A program made the position numbers and the translations under genes. A stretch of DNA of 51,754 nucleotides from an uncultured Lachnospiraceae bacterium (lineage in GTDB: Bacteria; Bacillota; Clostridia; Lachnospirales; Lachnospiraceae). The stretch spans positions 1-51,754 of the forward strand of contig CAKSBI010000014.1 in NCBI GenBank assembly GCA_934437985.1. The letters are read 5' to 3'. Below, one piece after another: positions 34,498-42,671 of the stretch. The notes under the pieces were generated by a model. It did not search any database. It saw nothing but the letters and a program-made list of their open reading frames with translations, and had not been told where the DNA came from. Within the stretch, counting starts at the first letter, position 1, and each line of letters opens with the position of its first letter.

Positions 34498-35274
34498 TTA
34501 CTCTTTTGTATAAAAAAATGATTTGATAGCAGTAAATCCAAATGCTTTTGGGGTAAGTATCTGCTCGGTATTACCAATAAACAATATTCCGTTTTTATTA
34601 AGCACATTATTAAACTTCATGAATATATCGTCTTTTGCTTCATCTGTAAAATATATCAATACATTTCTGCATACAATAAGGTCACAACCGGTTATATACG
34701 GATCCTTTAACAGGTTGTGCTGTTTAAACTTTACCATATTAATTATCTTGTCAGAAATCTGGTATATATCATTACTTATCTTTTCAAAAAACTGCATATA
34801 TTCATCCGGCACACCTGAAATACTCTTGGCATGGTACAGACCATTGGCTGCCTTATCAAGCACCTGGTCATCTATATCTGTTGCAATTATCTCATATTGC
34901 ATCTTTGGCAGATACTTCTGTAATATCATGGCTATCGTATAAGGTTCATCACCGGTCGAACACGCCGCACTCCATATCCTCAGCCGCCTTCCACTGTTTT
35001 CAAGCAAACGTGGCAGAATAAGATTTTCAAATACCTTCCACTGTTCAGGATTTCTAAAAAATTCGGATACATTAATTGTTAAATAATTAACAAATGTCTT
35101 TAATGCAACCTTATCTCTTTTTAAAAGAACAAGGTATTCTTCGTAGGAATTAAGTTTATTCTTTGTTATTAATGCATCAATACGCCTTTTCATCTGTCTT
35201 TCCTTGTACGCATTCAGATCAATTCCGGTTAATTGCATTACCCTGGATTTGAACATATCGTAATTATCAAACAT
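34498..35274 (-). CDS. cheR: CheR-type protein-glutamate O-methyltransferase
   Basis: SAM-dependent methyltransferase for chemoreceptor glutamates. The 258-residue protein has the N-terminal helical CheR domain (about 1-75, with KERQMKRRIDALI) and the methyltransferase domain with SAACSTGDEPYTIAMIL and LIVCRNVLIYF. No receptor, cheB, cheA or flagellar gene is nearby, so it is an orphan here; its substrate is unknown. GGAGG lies 9 bases before ATG 35274. It is separated from rpsA by a strong terminator, so it has its own, unidentified promoter. Confidence 0.93.
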   Translation of the reverse strand: MFDNYDMFKSRVMQLTGIDLNAYKERQMKRRIDALITKNKLNSYEEYLVLLKRDKVALKTFVNYLTINVSEFFRNPEQWKVFENLILPRLLENSGRRLRIWSAACSTGDEPYTIAMILQKYLPKMQYEIIATDIDDQVLDKAANGLYHAKSISGVPDEYMQFFEKISNDIYQISDKIINMVKFKQHNLLKDPYITGCDLIVCRNVLIYFTDEAKDDIFMKFNNVLNKNGILFIGNTEQILTPKAFGFTAIKSFFYTKE

Positions 35275-35367
35275 ATCAGCGTTCCTCCAAATATAAATCC
35301 ATCAGTTAAGAATTCAATCAATCTATAATCTATCAAACTATTGTCTATAAATCAATCAAAGAAATAA

Positions 35368-35394
35368 TATGGCGTCTGAATACCAGACGCCATA
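35368..35394 (-). terminator. Terminator after rpsA
   Basis: Perfect 11-bp hairpin TATGGCGTCTG (35368-35378) and CAGACGCCATA (35384-35394) around a 5-base loop, followed on the minus strand by a moderately T-rich stretch (TTATTTCTTTG). It lies 36 bp after the rpsA stop and ends the rimO-to-rpsA gene run. Confidence 0.8.
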
Positions 35395-35429
35395 AATATA
35401 ATCATTATATTAGCGACATTCAATCAAAA

Positions 35430-36557
35430 TTACTCTTCAACTGAAGTCTCTGCAACATCATCAGAAGCAGCTTCACCGTCTGCATCATTATTTTTCTTCT
35501 CTTCAGCGATTATAAGAGCCTTAATACTTAAGCTGATCTTCTTAGATTCCTCATTAAAATCTACTACCATAGCTGTTATCTCATCGCCAATGTTAAGCAC
35601 GTCAGAAGGCTTCTCAACATGCTCCTTTGAAATCTGTGATACATGAAGTAAAGCGTCAACACCTACACCAAGCTCAATGAATGCACCAAAGTCTGTCATT
35701 CTGGCAACTTTTCCTGTTACAATAGAGCCAATCGCATACTTGGATGCTGCATCCTTCCATGGGTTATCCCTTTCAAACTTAAGGCTTAATGCAATCTTCT
35801 TATCCTTGATGTCTTTAATAAGGACATTAAGCTTCTGACCAACCTTAAGGAACTTTTTAGGGTTATCAACCCTTCCCCATGACATCTCTGATATATGAAG
35901 AAGTCCGTCTGCACCGCCAAGGTCTACGAAAGCACCGAAATCTGTAATGTTCTTAACAACACCTTCAACTTCCATGCCAACCTTAATGCGCTCAAACAGC
36001 TCCTTTTGAAGCTTCTCTTTCTCAGCTACAAGAAGAACCTTTCTGTTACCGATGATTCTTCTTCTGCGTGGATTAAATTCAGTAATAATGAATTCAATCT
36101 CCTGATCCTTATACTTAGTAAGATCCTTTTCATAAATATCTGATACAAGACTTGCAGGGATAAATATCTTAGCTTCATCATACATTACGCTGAGTCCGCC
36201 ATCAAGAACTGCTGTTACAGTTGCTTTGAGGACTTCCTGGTTATTGAAAGCTTCTTCAAGTCTCTTATTACTCTGTTCCATTGCGATACGCTTGTATGTA
36301 AGAAGTACCTGGCCCTCGCCATCGTTAACCTTCAATACCTTAGCTGTAAGCTTATCACCAACATGAACTTCATCCTGAAGTACAACCGGCTTATTACTGT
36401 ACTCATTACGAGTAATGATTCCATCTGCCTTAAAGCCAATGTTCAAAATGATCTCATCATCTTTAACGTCGATAACTGTCCCTTCTACAATCTCCCCGTT
36501 GTGGATTGTGACTAATGATTCTTCCTTTAGTAATTCTGCAAAATTTTCTTCTGACAT
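35430..36557 (-). CDS. rpsA: 30S ribosomal protein S1 homologue with four S1 domains
   Basis: RNA-binding protein of 375 residues with four OB-fold S1 repeats at about 15-83, 98-165, 185-253 and 270-340; the last two carry the classic TDFGAFV and TDFGAFIELG motifs. The tail is acidic and Ala/Asp/Glu-rich. E. coli S1 has six repeats; the four-repeat form is usual in Firmicutes. The start at 36557 is chosen because GAGGAGG lies 10 bases upstream; a TTG three codons earlier is too near that site. The first 31 bases overlap the end of ispH in a different frame. Confidence 0.93.
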   Translation of the reverse strand: MSEENFAELLKEESLVTIHNGEIVEGTVIDVKDDEIILNIGFKADGIITRNEYSNKPVVLQDEVHVGDKLTAKVLKVNDGEGQVLLTYKRIAMEQSNKRLEEAFNNQEVLKATVTAVLDGGLSVMYDEAKIFIPASLVSDIYEKDLTKYKDQEIEFIITEFNPRRRRIIGNRKVLLVAEKEKLQKELFERIKVGMEVEGVVKNITDFGAFVDLGGADGLLHISEMSWGRVDNPKKFLKVGQKLNVLIKDIKDKKIALSLKFERDNPWKDAASKYAIGSIVTGKVARMTDFGAFIELGVGVDALLHVSQISKEHVEKPSDVLNIGDEITAMVVDFNEESKKISLSIKALIIAEEKKNNDADGEAASDDVAETSVEE

Positions 36558-37390
36558 GCCTGCCAAACCTCCTCAATTATATTGTTCGGGGTAGAAGCCC
36601 CTGCAGTGATTCCCACGCTACGGACAGATGCCAACTCATCAAGTTGTAAGTCATCGAGTTTCTGAATGAATGAAGTAAAATTACACTCATTTTTACATAT
36701 CTGGTAAAGCTTCTGAGTGTTCGAACTGTGTCGCCCACCAATTACAATCATAGCATCGGATTCTGAAGCCAGTTGTCTGGCTTCTCTTTGCCGTTCCTCT
36801 GTTGCATTACAGATTGTATTCACAGCAACTATATCATACACTTTTTTTTCAATTATTTCAACCAATTCTTCAAATTTCTTAAAATTAAAAGTAGTCTGTG
36901 CGACAACACATGTCTTTTTGGAATTATTTACCTCTAACTTGCGTGCTTCGTCTTCATTTTCTATGACAGATACTTCACCACTGCACCAGCCCCTTATACC
37001 TTCAACTTCAGGATGGAGCCTGTTGCCAATAATTATAATATTGTCATCTGCCTCTGAATGCTCTTTAACGATACGATGTATTTTTTTCACAAATGGGCAT
37101 GTGGCATCAACAATATTAAGATTATTTTCTTCCATACGCCTGTATACATCTTCTGCTATGCCATGGGAACGTATAATAATCGTGCCTTCTTTTATGGACT
37201 CAAGTTCATCAGCAGAATTAATAACCCTTACGCCTTTTTCCGCAAGGTCATTCACTACCTCTTCATTATGGATAATAGGACCATAAGTATATATCAGCCC
37301 ATTATTACCGGCTTCATTATATACCATGTCCACTGCACGCTTTACACCAAAACAAAATCCGGCACTTTTAGCAAGCTTTACTTCAACCAT
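36527..37390 (-). CDS. ispH: 4-hydroxy-3-methylbut-2-enyl diphosphate reductase
   Basis: Iron-sulfur enzyme for the last step of the MEP isoprenoid pathway, 287 residues. The three cluster cysteines are in AGFCFGVKRAV, DATCPFVKKI and NTICNATEERQ; the active-site segments THGIAEDV-like (IIRSHGIAEDV) and GITAGASTPN are present. The start at 37390 lies inside the last codons of cmk (8-bp overlap), with GAGG about 9 bases upstream. In many Clostridia IspH and S1 are one fused protein; here they are two overlapping frames. Confidence 0.97.
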   Translation of the reverse strand: MVEVKLAKSAGFCFGVKRAVDMVYNEAGNNGLIYTYGPIIHNEEVVNDLAEKGVRVINSADELESIKEGTIIIRSHGIAEDVYRRMEENNLNIVDATCPFVKKIHRIVKEHSEADDNIIIIGNRLHPEVEGIRGWCSGEVSVIENEDEARKLEVNNSKKTCVVAQTTFNFKKFEELVEIIEKKVYDIVAVNTICNATEERQREARQLASESDAMIVIGGRHSSNTQKLYQICKNECNFTSFIQKLDDLQLDELASVRSVGITAGASTPNNIIEEVWQACQKKILQNY

Positions 37391-38054
37391 TGGCTTTTTC
37401 CTCATACAATCTGATAATGCTGTCCGCAACCTCGTCTATATCCATATCTGACGTATCAAGAAGCACTGCGTCATCTGCTTTCTTTAATGGTGATATCTCC
37501 CTGTGCATATCTTCGTAGTCCCTGTCAGCAATATCTTTTTTTATAACGTCAAAATCACAGCTTTCACCTTTGGCTGTTAACTCATCATAGCGTCTTTTTG
37601 CTCTTACATCGACTGAAGCAGTAAGATATATCTTTAACTGGGCATCAGGCAGAACACATGTACCGATATCACGTCCGTCCATAACTATTCTTGTGGAACC
37701 GGCAAGACTGCGCTGGAAATCCACAAGCTTTGAGCGGACAACACCCAGCTTTGCCACCCTGGATGCAAGCCTGCCTACCGCTTCTTCCCTGAGATGTGAA
37801 GTAATATTCTCACCATTTACGAGCATCTGCTGTCCGTCAGCAGTATATTCAACATCCATATCAATCAGTTCACATGCTGCTTCGACCGCTTTTATGTCAT
37901 CTGTATCAACTGAATTGGTATGCATATAATATGCTATTGCCCTGTACATTGCACCTGTATCAATATAGTTAAGTCCCAGCTTTTTAGCTGTAATTTTTGC
38001 TATTGTGCTTTTTCCGGCTCCTGCCGGACCGTCAATTGCAATTGCAAATCCCAT
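37383..38054 (-). CDS. cmk: Cytidylate kinase
   Basis: Phosphorylates CMP and dCMP, 223 residues. Walker A motif AIDGPAGAGKSTIAK at the start, YIDTGAMYRAIAYY, the NMP-binding insert, and the MDGRDIGTCVLPDA segment, followed by the lid KRRYDEL. AAAGGAAG lies before the ATG. The cmk-ispH-rpsA order is common in Clostridia. 91 bp separate it from the flavoprotein gene. Confidence 0.98.
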   Translation of the reverse strand: MGFAIAIDGPAGAGKSTIAKITAKKLGLNYIDTGAMYRAIAYYMHTNSVDTDDIKAVEAACELIDMDVEYTADGQQMLVNGENITSHLREEAVGRLASRVAKLGVVRSKLVDFQRSLAGSTRIVMDGRDIGTCVLPDAQLKIYLTASVDVRAKRRYDELTAKGESCDFDVIKKDIADRDYEDMHREISPLKKADDAVLLDTSDMDIDEVADSIIRLYEEKANG

Positions 38055-38145
38055 GTTTTACACTTCCTTTTGTTGTTAATTATATTACAAAAAATATCAT
38101 ATCATCCATTAATGTCCGTGCACCCACGTCTGCCTGCAGGGTATC

Positions 38146-39375
38146 TTACTCAATACCTGCACCTGCAAGGTGTCCTGTTGACCATGCAACCTGCAGGTTA
38201 TAACCACCGGTAACTGCATCAATATCAAGCAGTTCACCTGCAAAATATAAGCCCTTGCACAGCTTTGATTCCAATGTGGATGGGTTAACCTCTTTTACAT
38301 TTACACCGCCCCGGGTAATAATTGCTTCATTGAATCCCCGGAGTGATTTTATTGTTATTTTAAGATTTTTGAGGAGAGCTGCAAGCCGGCTGCGCTCTTC
38401 CTTTGTAATGGCATTTACCTGTTTTTCGCCGGAAATGCCTGACAGTTCGACAATTGTGCTTATCATCTTTGCCGGAAGCAGTCTGCCAAGAGAATTCTTA
38501 TACCTTACGTTTGGCCTTTCATCAAAATCCTTCTGAATCCTGGCTTCAAGCCCATCAATGCTTAACGCCGGTTTGCAATCTATATACAGATGTATTGTCT
38601 CTTTGCCGATCCATCTGCCTATATAGCTGCTTGCAGTAAGGATTAACGGTCCGCTTATCCCAAAATGTGTAAACAACATCTCGCCCTGTTCATCAAATAT
38701 AGTCTTAATGCCCTTTTTAAATGTTGTCCTGACATTTTTCAGGGCAAGTCCCTGCAGTGCAGGCGGCCATTGCTCGATAGTATTCATCGGTACAAGTGCA
38801 GGCTCCGGAGCCTGTATGGAATGTCCTGCCTGAACGGCCAGGGTATATCCGTTACCATCAGATCCGGTTGATGCATAAGAGCTGCCACCGGTCGCAAGTA
38901 TTACAGAATCAGCAAAAACAGCTCCTGTATCTGTTACTACACCTCTGACCACATTGTTCTCAATTATAAGCTCCTTTACAAAACAATTGAGCCTGATATC
39001 GGTATTATACTTTCTTAATCCCCTGAGCAGGGCGGCTGTTACATCAGACGCTTTATCAGATTCGGGAAATACACGGTTTCCACGTTCAATCTTTACAGGA
39101 AGCTTAAGTTCATTCTGAAACAGGTCTATAGCCATATGGTTACTGAAGCTATAAAATGAGCTGTACATAAACTTTGAGTTTGTTACAATTTTGTCAAAGA
39201 AATCTTCTTCATCACATGCATTAGTGAGATTACAGCGGCCTTTGCCAGTTATATATATTTTTTTGCCACATTTTTCATTGCGTTCAAGTATAATGACCGA
39301 ATGGCCGTTAGCTGCAGCCGCATATGCAGCCATCAGTCCGGCAGCACCGCCGCCAACTACTATTACCTTACCCAA
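38146..39375 (-). CDS. FAD-dependent oxidoreductase of the HI0933/BaiN family
   Basis: A 409-residue flavoprotein with the N-terminal dinucleotide motif VVGGGAAGLMAAYAAA, the family segment KCGKKIYITGKGRCNLTN, a central ATGGSSYASTGSDG stretch, and a C-terminal FAD contact in AGELLDIDAVTGGYNLQ. Members are common and mostly uncharacterised; BaiN acts in bile acid dehydroxylation, but that role cannot be assumed here. The start appears to be TTG at 39375, with GGAGG 9 bases upstream. It lies 21 bp after the lipoprotein gene. Confidence 0.88.
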   Translation of the reverse strand: MGKVIVVGGGAAGLMAAYAAAANGHSVIILERNEKCGKKIYITGKGRCNLTNACDEEDFFDKIVTNSKFMYSSFYSFSNHMAIDLFQNELKLPVKIERGNRVFPESDKASDVTAALLRGLRKYNTDIRLNCFVKELIIENNVVRGVVTDTGAVFADSVILATGGSSYASTGSDGNGYTLAVQAGHSIQAPEPALVPMNTIEQWPPALQGLALKNVRTTFKKGIKTIFDEQGEMLFTHFGISGPLILTASSYIGRWIGKETIHLYIDCKPALSIDGLEARIQKDFDERPNVRYKNSLGRLLPAKMISTIVELSGISGEKQVNAITKEERSRLAALLKNLKITIKSLRGFNEAIITRGGVNVKEVNPSTLESKLCKGLYFAGELLDIDAVTGGYNLQVAWSTGHLAGAGIE

Positions 39376-39396
39376 ATATTGAATCCTCCGTATATT

Positions 39397-39894
39397 CTAA
39401 CGTGTCAGATACGGCTCATCATATCCAAGCTCAATATCGTCACTTTTATAATCACCCTTATCAGTTCTGAAATATATCTTATCACATTCATCCAGGTTAT
39501 CTATCAGGCTGTATGCGATACAGTCAAGCATAGCTTCTTCGGTAGTTTTACTCACACCTATTAAAGGTGCGCTTCCTGAATCAAAATATATGGCAACATA
39601 ATCATCTTTTTGTTCAATATCCGTAATATTAACTTTTTCATCAAAATTTGCCGTCACTTCACTGACAATAAGCTCTGCATCAATTATTTTGTCAGCAGGA
39701 ATAAGCGAGGTTGTTGGGACACATCCCTCTTCATTATTGTAAAGATATAATTCAAGCTCAATGTTGTTGCCATCCCTGGTCAGAATTCGCTCATCACCCT
39801 GGTCTGTCTCATCAAATTCCGTAGTATCCCCTTTGGCTGAACACCCGGTTAATACCACTATTATGATCAGTGTGAGTATAAACAGTCTTTTCAA
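39397..39894 (-). CDS. Lipoprotein, GerMN-like
   Basis: A 165-residue lipoprotein: signal peptide with lipobox LTGC (Cys 18), a short acidic linker, then a globular part. The pattern YLYNNEEGCVPTTSLIP followed by an alpha/beta stretch with TEEAMLDCIAYSLI and KIYFRTDKGDY resembles the GerMN fold found in spore germination and sporulation lipoproteins. The match is by eye and moderate. It lies 2 bp after the pgsA fusion gene. Confidence 0.7.
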   Translation of the reverse strand: MKRLFILTLIIIVVLTGCSAKGDTTEFDETDQGDERILTRDGNNIELELYLYNNEEGCVPTTSLIPADKIIDAELIVSEVTANFDEKVNITDIEQKDDYVAIYFDSGSAPLIGVSKTTEEAMLDCIAYSLIDNLDECDKIYFRTDKGDYKSDDIELGYDEPYLTR

Positions 39895-39896
39895 TG

Positions 39897-40925
39897 TTAT
39901 TCTCCAATATTCTTTAATATAATATCCATGGCGGCATCAACAGCCTGTGTCCTTACACTGTTGCGGTCACCTGAAAAATGATATTCATATGCGGTTGCAA
40001 AGCTTTCATTGCTTATACCGATATATACGGTTCCTGCAGGTATGCTTCCATTATAACCGCTGTCGGGACCTGCAATACCGGTTACAGATATTGCGATATC
40101 GGCAGCGGTCTTATATCTGGCACCCTCTGCCATACCTGCAGCAGCCTGTTCACTTACTGCCGTATATTGTTCTAAAATATCATTACTTACGCCAAGACGT
40201 CTGCTTTTTGCTTCGTCACAGTATGTAATTATACTTTCTTTTATTACTGCTGATGAACCTGGAATATCGATTATTGCTGCACATAATAGTCCGCCTGTAC
40301 ATGATTCCGCAAATGTAATTGTTTTATTCAGTCCGGTCAGGGCATTAACTATCTTACCGGCTTTATTCTCTGCGGAATTATCAGGCACACTTTTAAGAAC
40401 ACCGATATTCTTGATAATACAGTCGAACAATGATATCAGCGTCAGTGCGGCCGAAGAATATATAAGTATATATTCGATAACATTAATAACAGGGTTGTCA
40501 ATATTAATTATTAAAAATGATACCATGATCATCTGGAAGGTTGTCTTAACCTTGCCCCAGTAATCTGCGGCTATTACGACCCCATTGTCCGATGCTACAA
40601 GACGTACCCCATTGATGATAAAATCCCTTGCTATGATAACTAACACTACCCACAGTGGAATCGGGTTATCCGGTGTTGCAACAAAACAGATAAGTGCCGT
40701 GTTAACAAGAAGCTTATCAGCAAGCGGGTCAAGGAACTTTCCAAAGTTAGTAATAAGGTTATTTCTCCTTGCAATAGCTCCGTCAAGAAAATCCGTAATA
40801 CAGGCAACAATATAAATACTTAATGCAATTATCCCATTATAAGGTATGAAATCACAGAAGTATATTACAACAAATACCGGAATCAGTATTGTCCTTAAAA
40901 TTGTTAATCGATTAGGAATATTCAT
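39897..40925 (-). CDS. pgsA: Fusion of phosphatidylglycerophosphate synthase (PgsA) and nicotinamide-nucleotide amidase (CinA C-domain)
   Basis: One frame of 342 residues with two unrelated enzymes. Residues 1-180 form an integral-membrane CDP-alcohol phosphotransferase with the complete catalytic motif: D45, D48, G49, A52, R53, G62, D66 and D70. Residues about 188-342 match the CinA C-terminal domain (PncC), which deamidates NMN in NAD recycling, with the active-site segment FAESCTGGL (Ser 208) and TGIAGPD. The start at 40925 has GGAGG 5 bases upstream. In Bacillus pgsA and cinA are adjacent separate genes; here the stop between them is gone and the CinA N-terminal domain is absent. Confidence 0.93.
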   Translation of the reverse strand: MNIPNRLTILRTILIPVFVVIYFCDFIPYNGIIALSIYIVACITDFLDGAIARRNNLITNFGKFLDPLADKLLVNTALICFVATPDNPIPLWVVLVIIARDFIINGVRLVASDNGVVIAADYWGKVKTTFQMIMVSFLIINIDNPVINVIEYILIYSSAALTLISLFDCIIKNIGVLKSVPDNSAENKAGKIVNALTGLNKTITFAESCTGGLLCAAIIDIPGSSAVIKESIITYCDEAKSRRLGVSNDILEQYTAVSEQAAAGMAEGARYKTAADIAISVTGIAGPDSGYNGSIPAGTVYIGISNESFATAYEYHFSGDRNSVRTQAVDAAMDIILKNIGE

Positions 40926-40994
40926 AATAGCCTCCAACTTATGTCTTATTATTGTCCTGCCCGTAAACAGGCAGAAATCCCATTATGGAATCTG

Positions 40995-42329
40995 TTATAA
41001 TGCCGGTACGCCAAGCAGGTCATACGATACGGCATCTGTAATCTCGGCTTTTATTATGTCGCCTGACATGTATCTGTCTGTTACCGGAATAAATACACAG
41101 CCGTCTATGGATGGTGCATCAGACATTGTCCTTGCAATATATACATTGTCTTCAGGCAGCTCGCCTTCAATTATCACATCATATACCCTGCCTATCTTTT
41201 CCCTTGCCATTTCAAATGCAATACCCTGCTGCAGCTGCATAAGCTCATCATACCTTTTCTGCATGACCTCCGGTGCGATCTGGTCTTCAAAACCGGCTGC
41301 CGGTGTGTTCTCTTCAGCTGAATACTGAAAAACACCAAGTCTGTCAAATCTGATCTCTGAAATAAAATCCTTCAGGATACGGTGATCCTCTTCGGTCTCA
41401 CCCGGGAATCCGGTTATGAGGGTTGTTCTTATTGTTATGCCCGGAACCATTGTTCTAAGCATATTAATCTTTTGAATAAGCTCAGCCCTGTTAGTTCTCC
41501 TGCCCATACGCCTTAATATATTATCAGAAGCATGCTGTATCGGCATATCAATATATTTGCATATTTTGTCATTATCTGCGATAACTTTCGCAAGCTCCGG
41601 TGTAACATCCTCCGGATATGCGTATAATAATCTTATCCATGCTATACCGTCAACCCGGCAAAGCTTTTCAAGTAACTCAGGCAGTCTGTATTCACCATAC
41701 AGATCCTTACCGTATAGTGTTGTATCCTGTGCAACTATTATAAGCTCCTTTACACCGCGTGATGCAAGATACCTGGCCTGTGCCAGCAACTGCTCCATAG
41801 GTACACTTCTGTATGAACCCCTGAGATAAGGTATGATACAGTACGTACATCTTTTGTCACAGCCTTCAGCAATCTTCAGATATGAATATTCGGTACCTGT
41901 CGAATATATTCTTGCAGTATCCTGTGAAGGGAGATAATTGATATCCCTGAGCTTGGTGGAATGAACTCCATCAGCCCCATTGATTACTTCGTTGATGGAT
42001 GATACAATGTCTTCATATGATGTTGTTCCGATTATTGCATCAACCTCCGGAATCTCTTTTTCTATCTCCTCGTGATATCTCTGGGCAAGGCATCCGCAGA
42101 CTATAAGTGCCTTACAGACGCCGGTCTTTTTATATTCAGCCATTTCAAGTATCGTCTCAATGCTCTCTTCCTTTGCATCATGTATGAAACAGCATGTATT
42201 AATTATTATTATGTCAGCATCGTCTTCTGTATCAGTCAACTCATAACCGGAACTGTTAAGCAGACCCAACATAAATTCTGAATCTACAAGATTCTTGTCA
42301 CATCCTAAAGATATAAGCAGAACTTTCAT
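40995..42329 (-). CDS. rimO: Ribosomal protein S12 methylthiotransferase RimO
   Basis: Radical-SAM enzyme that methylthiolates an aspartate of ribosomal protein S12. The 444 residues comprise the N-terminal MTTase domain (LISLGCDKNLVDSE; three cluster cysteines including NTCCFI and VCGCLAQR), the radical SAM core with the CxxxCxxC cluster site (GCDKRCTYCIIPYLRG), and a C-terminal TRAM domain. The KNLVDSE and CDKRC forms favour RimO over MiaB. GGAG lies 8 bases before ATG 42329. First gene of the run to rpsA. Confidence 0.96.
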   Translation of the reverse strand: MKVLLISLGCDKNLVDSEFMLGLLNSSGYELTDTEDDADIIIINTCCFIHDAKEESIETILEMAEYKKTGVCKALIVCGCLAQRYHEEIEKEIPEVDAIIGTTSYEDIVSSINEVINGADGVHSTKLRDINYLPSQDTARIYSTGTEYSYLKIAEGCDKRCTYCIIPYLRGSYRSVPMEQLLAQARYLASRGVKELIIVAQDTTLYGKDLYGEYRLPELLEKLCRVDGIAWIRLLYAYPEDVTPELAKVIADNDKICKYIDMPIQHASDNILRRMGRRTNRAELIQKINMLRTMVPGITIRTTLITGFPGETEEDHRILKDFISEIRFDRLGVFQYSAEENTPAAGFEDQIAPEVMQKRYDELMQLQQGIAFEMAREKIGRVYDVIIEGELPEDNVYIARTMSDAPSIDGCVFIPVTDRYMSGDIIKAEITDAVSYDLLGVPAL

Positions 42330-42373
42330 TTTATACACTCCAATATGACTAGTATTTGTATATAACTCATATT

Positions 42374-42402
42374 ATAATAACAGCTTTTTCCGTAATGGTC
42401 AA
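42374..42402 (-). promoter_or_regulatory. Probable promoter of rimO
   Basis: On the minus strand TTGACC (42397-42402), a 17-bp spacer and TATTAT (42374-42379), about 45 bp before the rimO start. Confidence 0.55.
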
Positions 42403-42450
42403 TAAATGCATTTACATTACTATTATTATGTGATACAGTAATCATTATAT

Positions 42451-42644
42451 GATGCCAGGGTCAAAAGGTCTAAACCAACATGAGCTCGCTCATAGGTGGG
42501 TGAAAGGCCTTGGGACCCGCCCTGATATGAGCATAAAAATGGGATGATAATCCCACGATATGCGAATATTGGGTAGGATTGTGGGAGTGCGAAGCACGGA
42601 ACAATCCGCAGGCATCAAAGTCGGGGGCTTTTGACCCCGACATC
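42451..42644. mobile_element. MITE-like element with inverted ends and 7-bp flanking duplication
   Basis: The 194-bp stretch is bounded by 17-base inverted ends (42451-42467 and 42628-42644, 15 of 17 matching; GATG outermost, GGGTCAAAAG inside) and flanked by the direct repeat ATTATAT (42444-42450 and 42645-42651). It has no open frame. Inside are hairpins: ATGAG/CTCAT (42480-42493), GGTGGG/CCCGCC (from 42495), TGGGAT/ATCCCA (42540-42555), GGATTGT/ACAATCC (42576-42607) enclosing GTGC-GAA-GCAC, and GTCGGGG/CCCCGAC (42620-42641). A truncated copy lies at 34432-34486. This accounts for most of the 342-bp gap between rimO and the next gene. Confidence 0.7.
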
Positions 42645-42671
42645 ATTATATTATATGATGGAGGTATGTAT

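Noticed and set aside
38066..38145. Gap between cmk and the flavoprotein gene
   Set aside because: It holds a CCTGCAGG palindrome and AT-rich sequence but no convincing promoter, terminator or small gene.
42631..42661. Promoter reading out of the MITE-like element (TTGACC, 17 bp, TATGAT)
   Set aside because: The start of transcription would fall after the ribosome site of the membrane protein gene, giving a message without its Shine-Dalgarno sequence.
42579..42671. N-terminal extension of the 545-residue membrane protein
   Set aside because: The extra 31 codons are encoded by the end of the repeat element and have no ribosome site; ATG 42672 has GGAGG at 7 bases.
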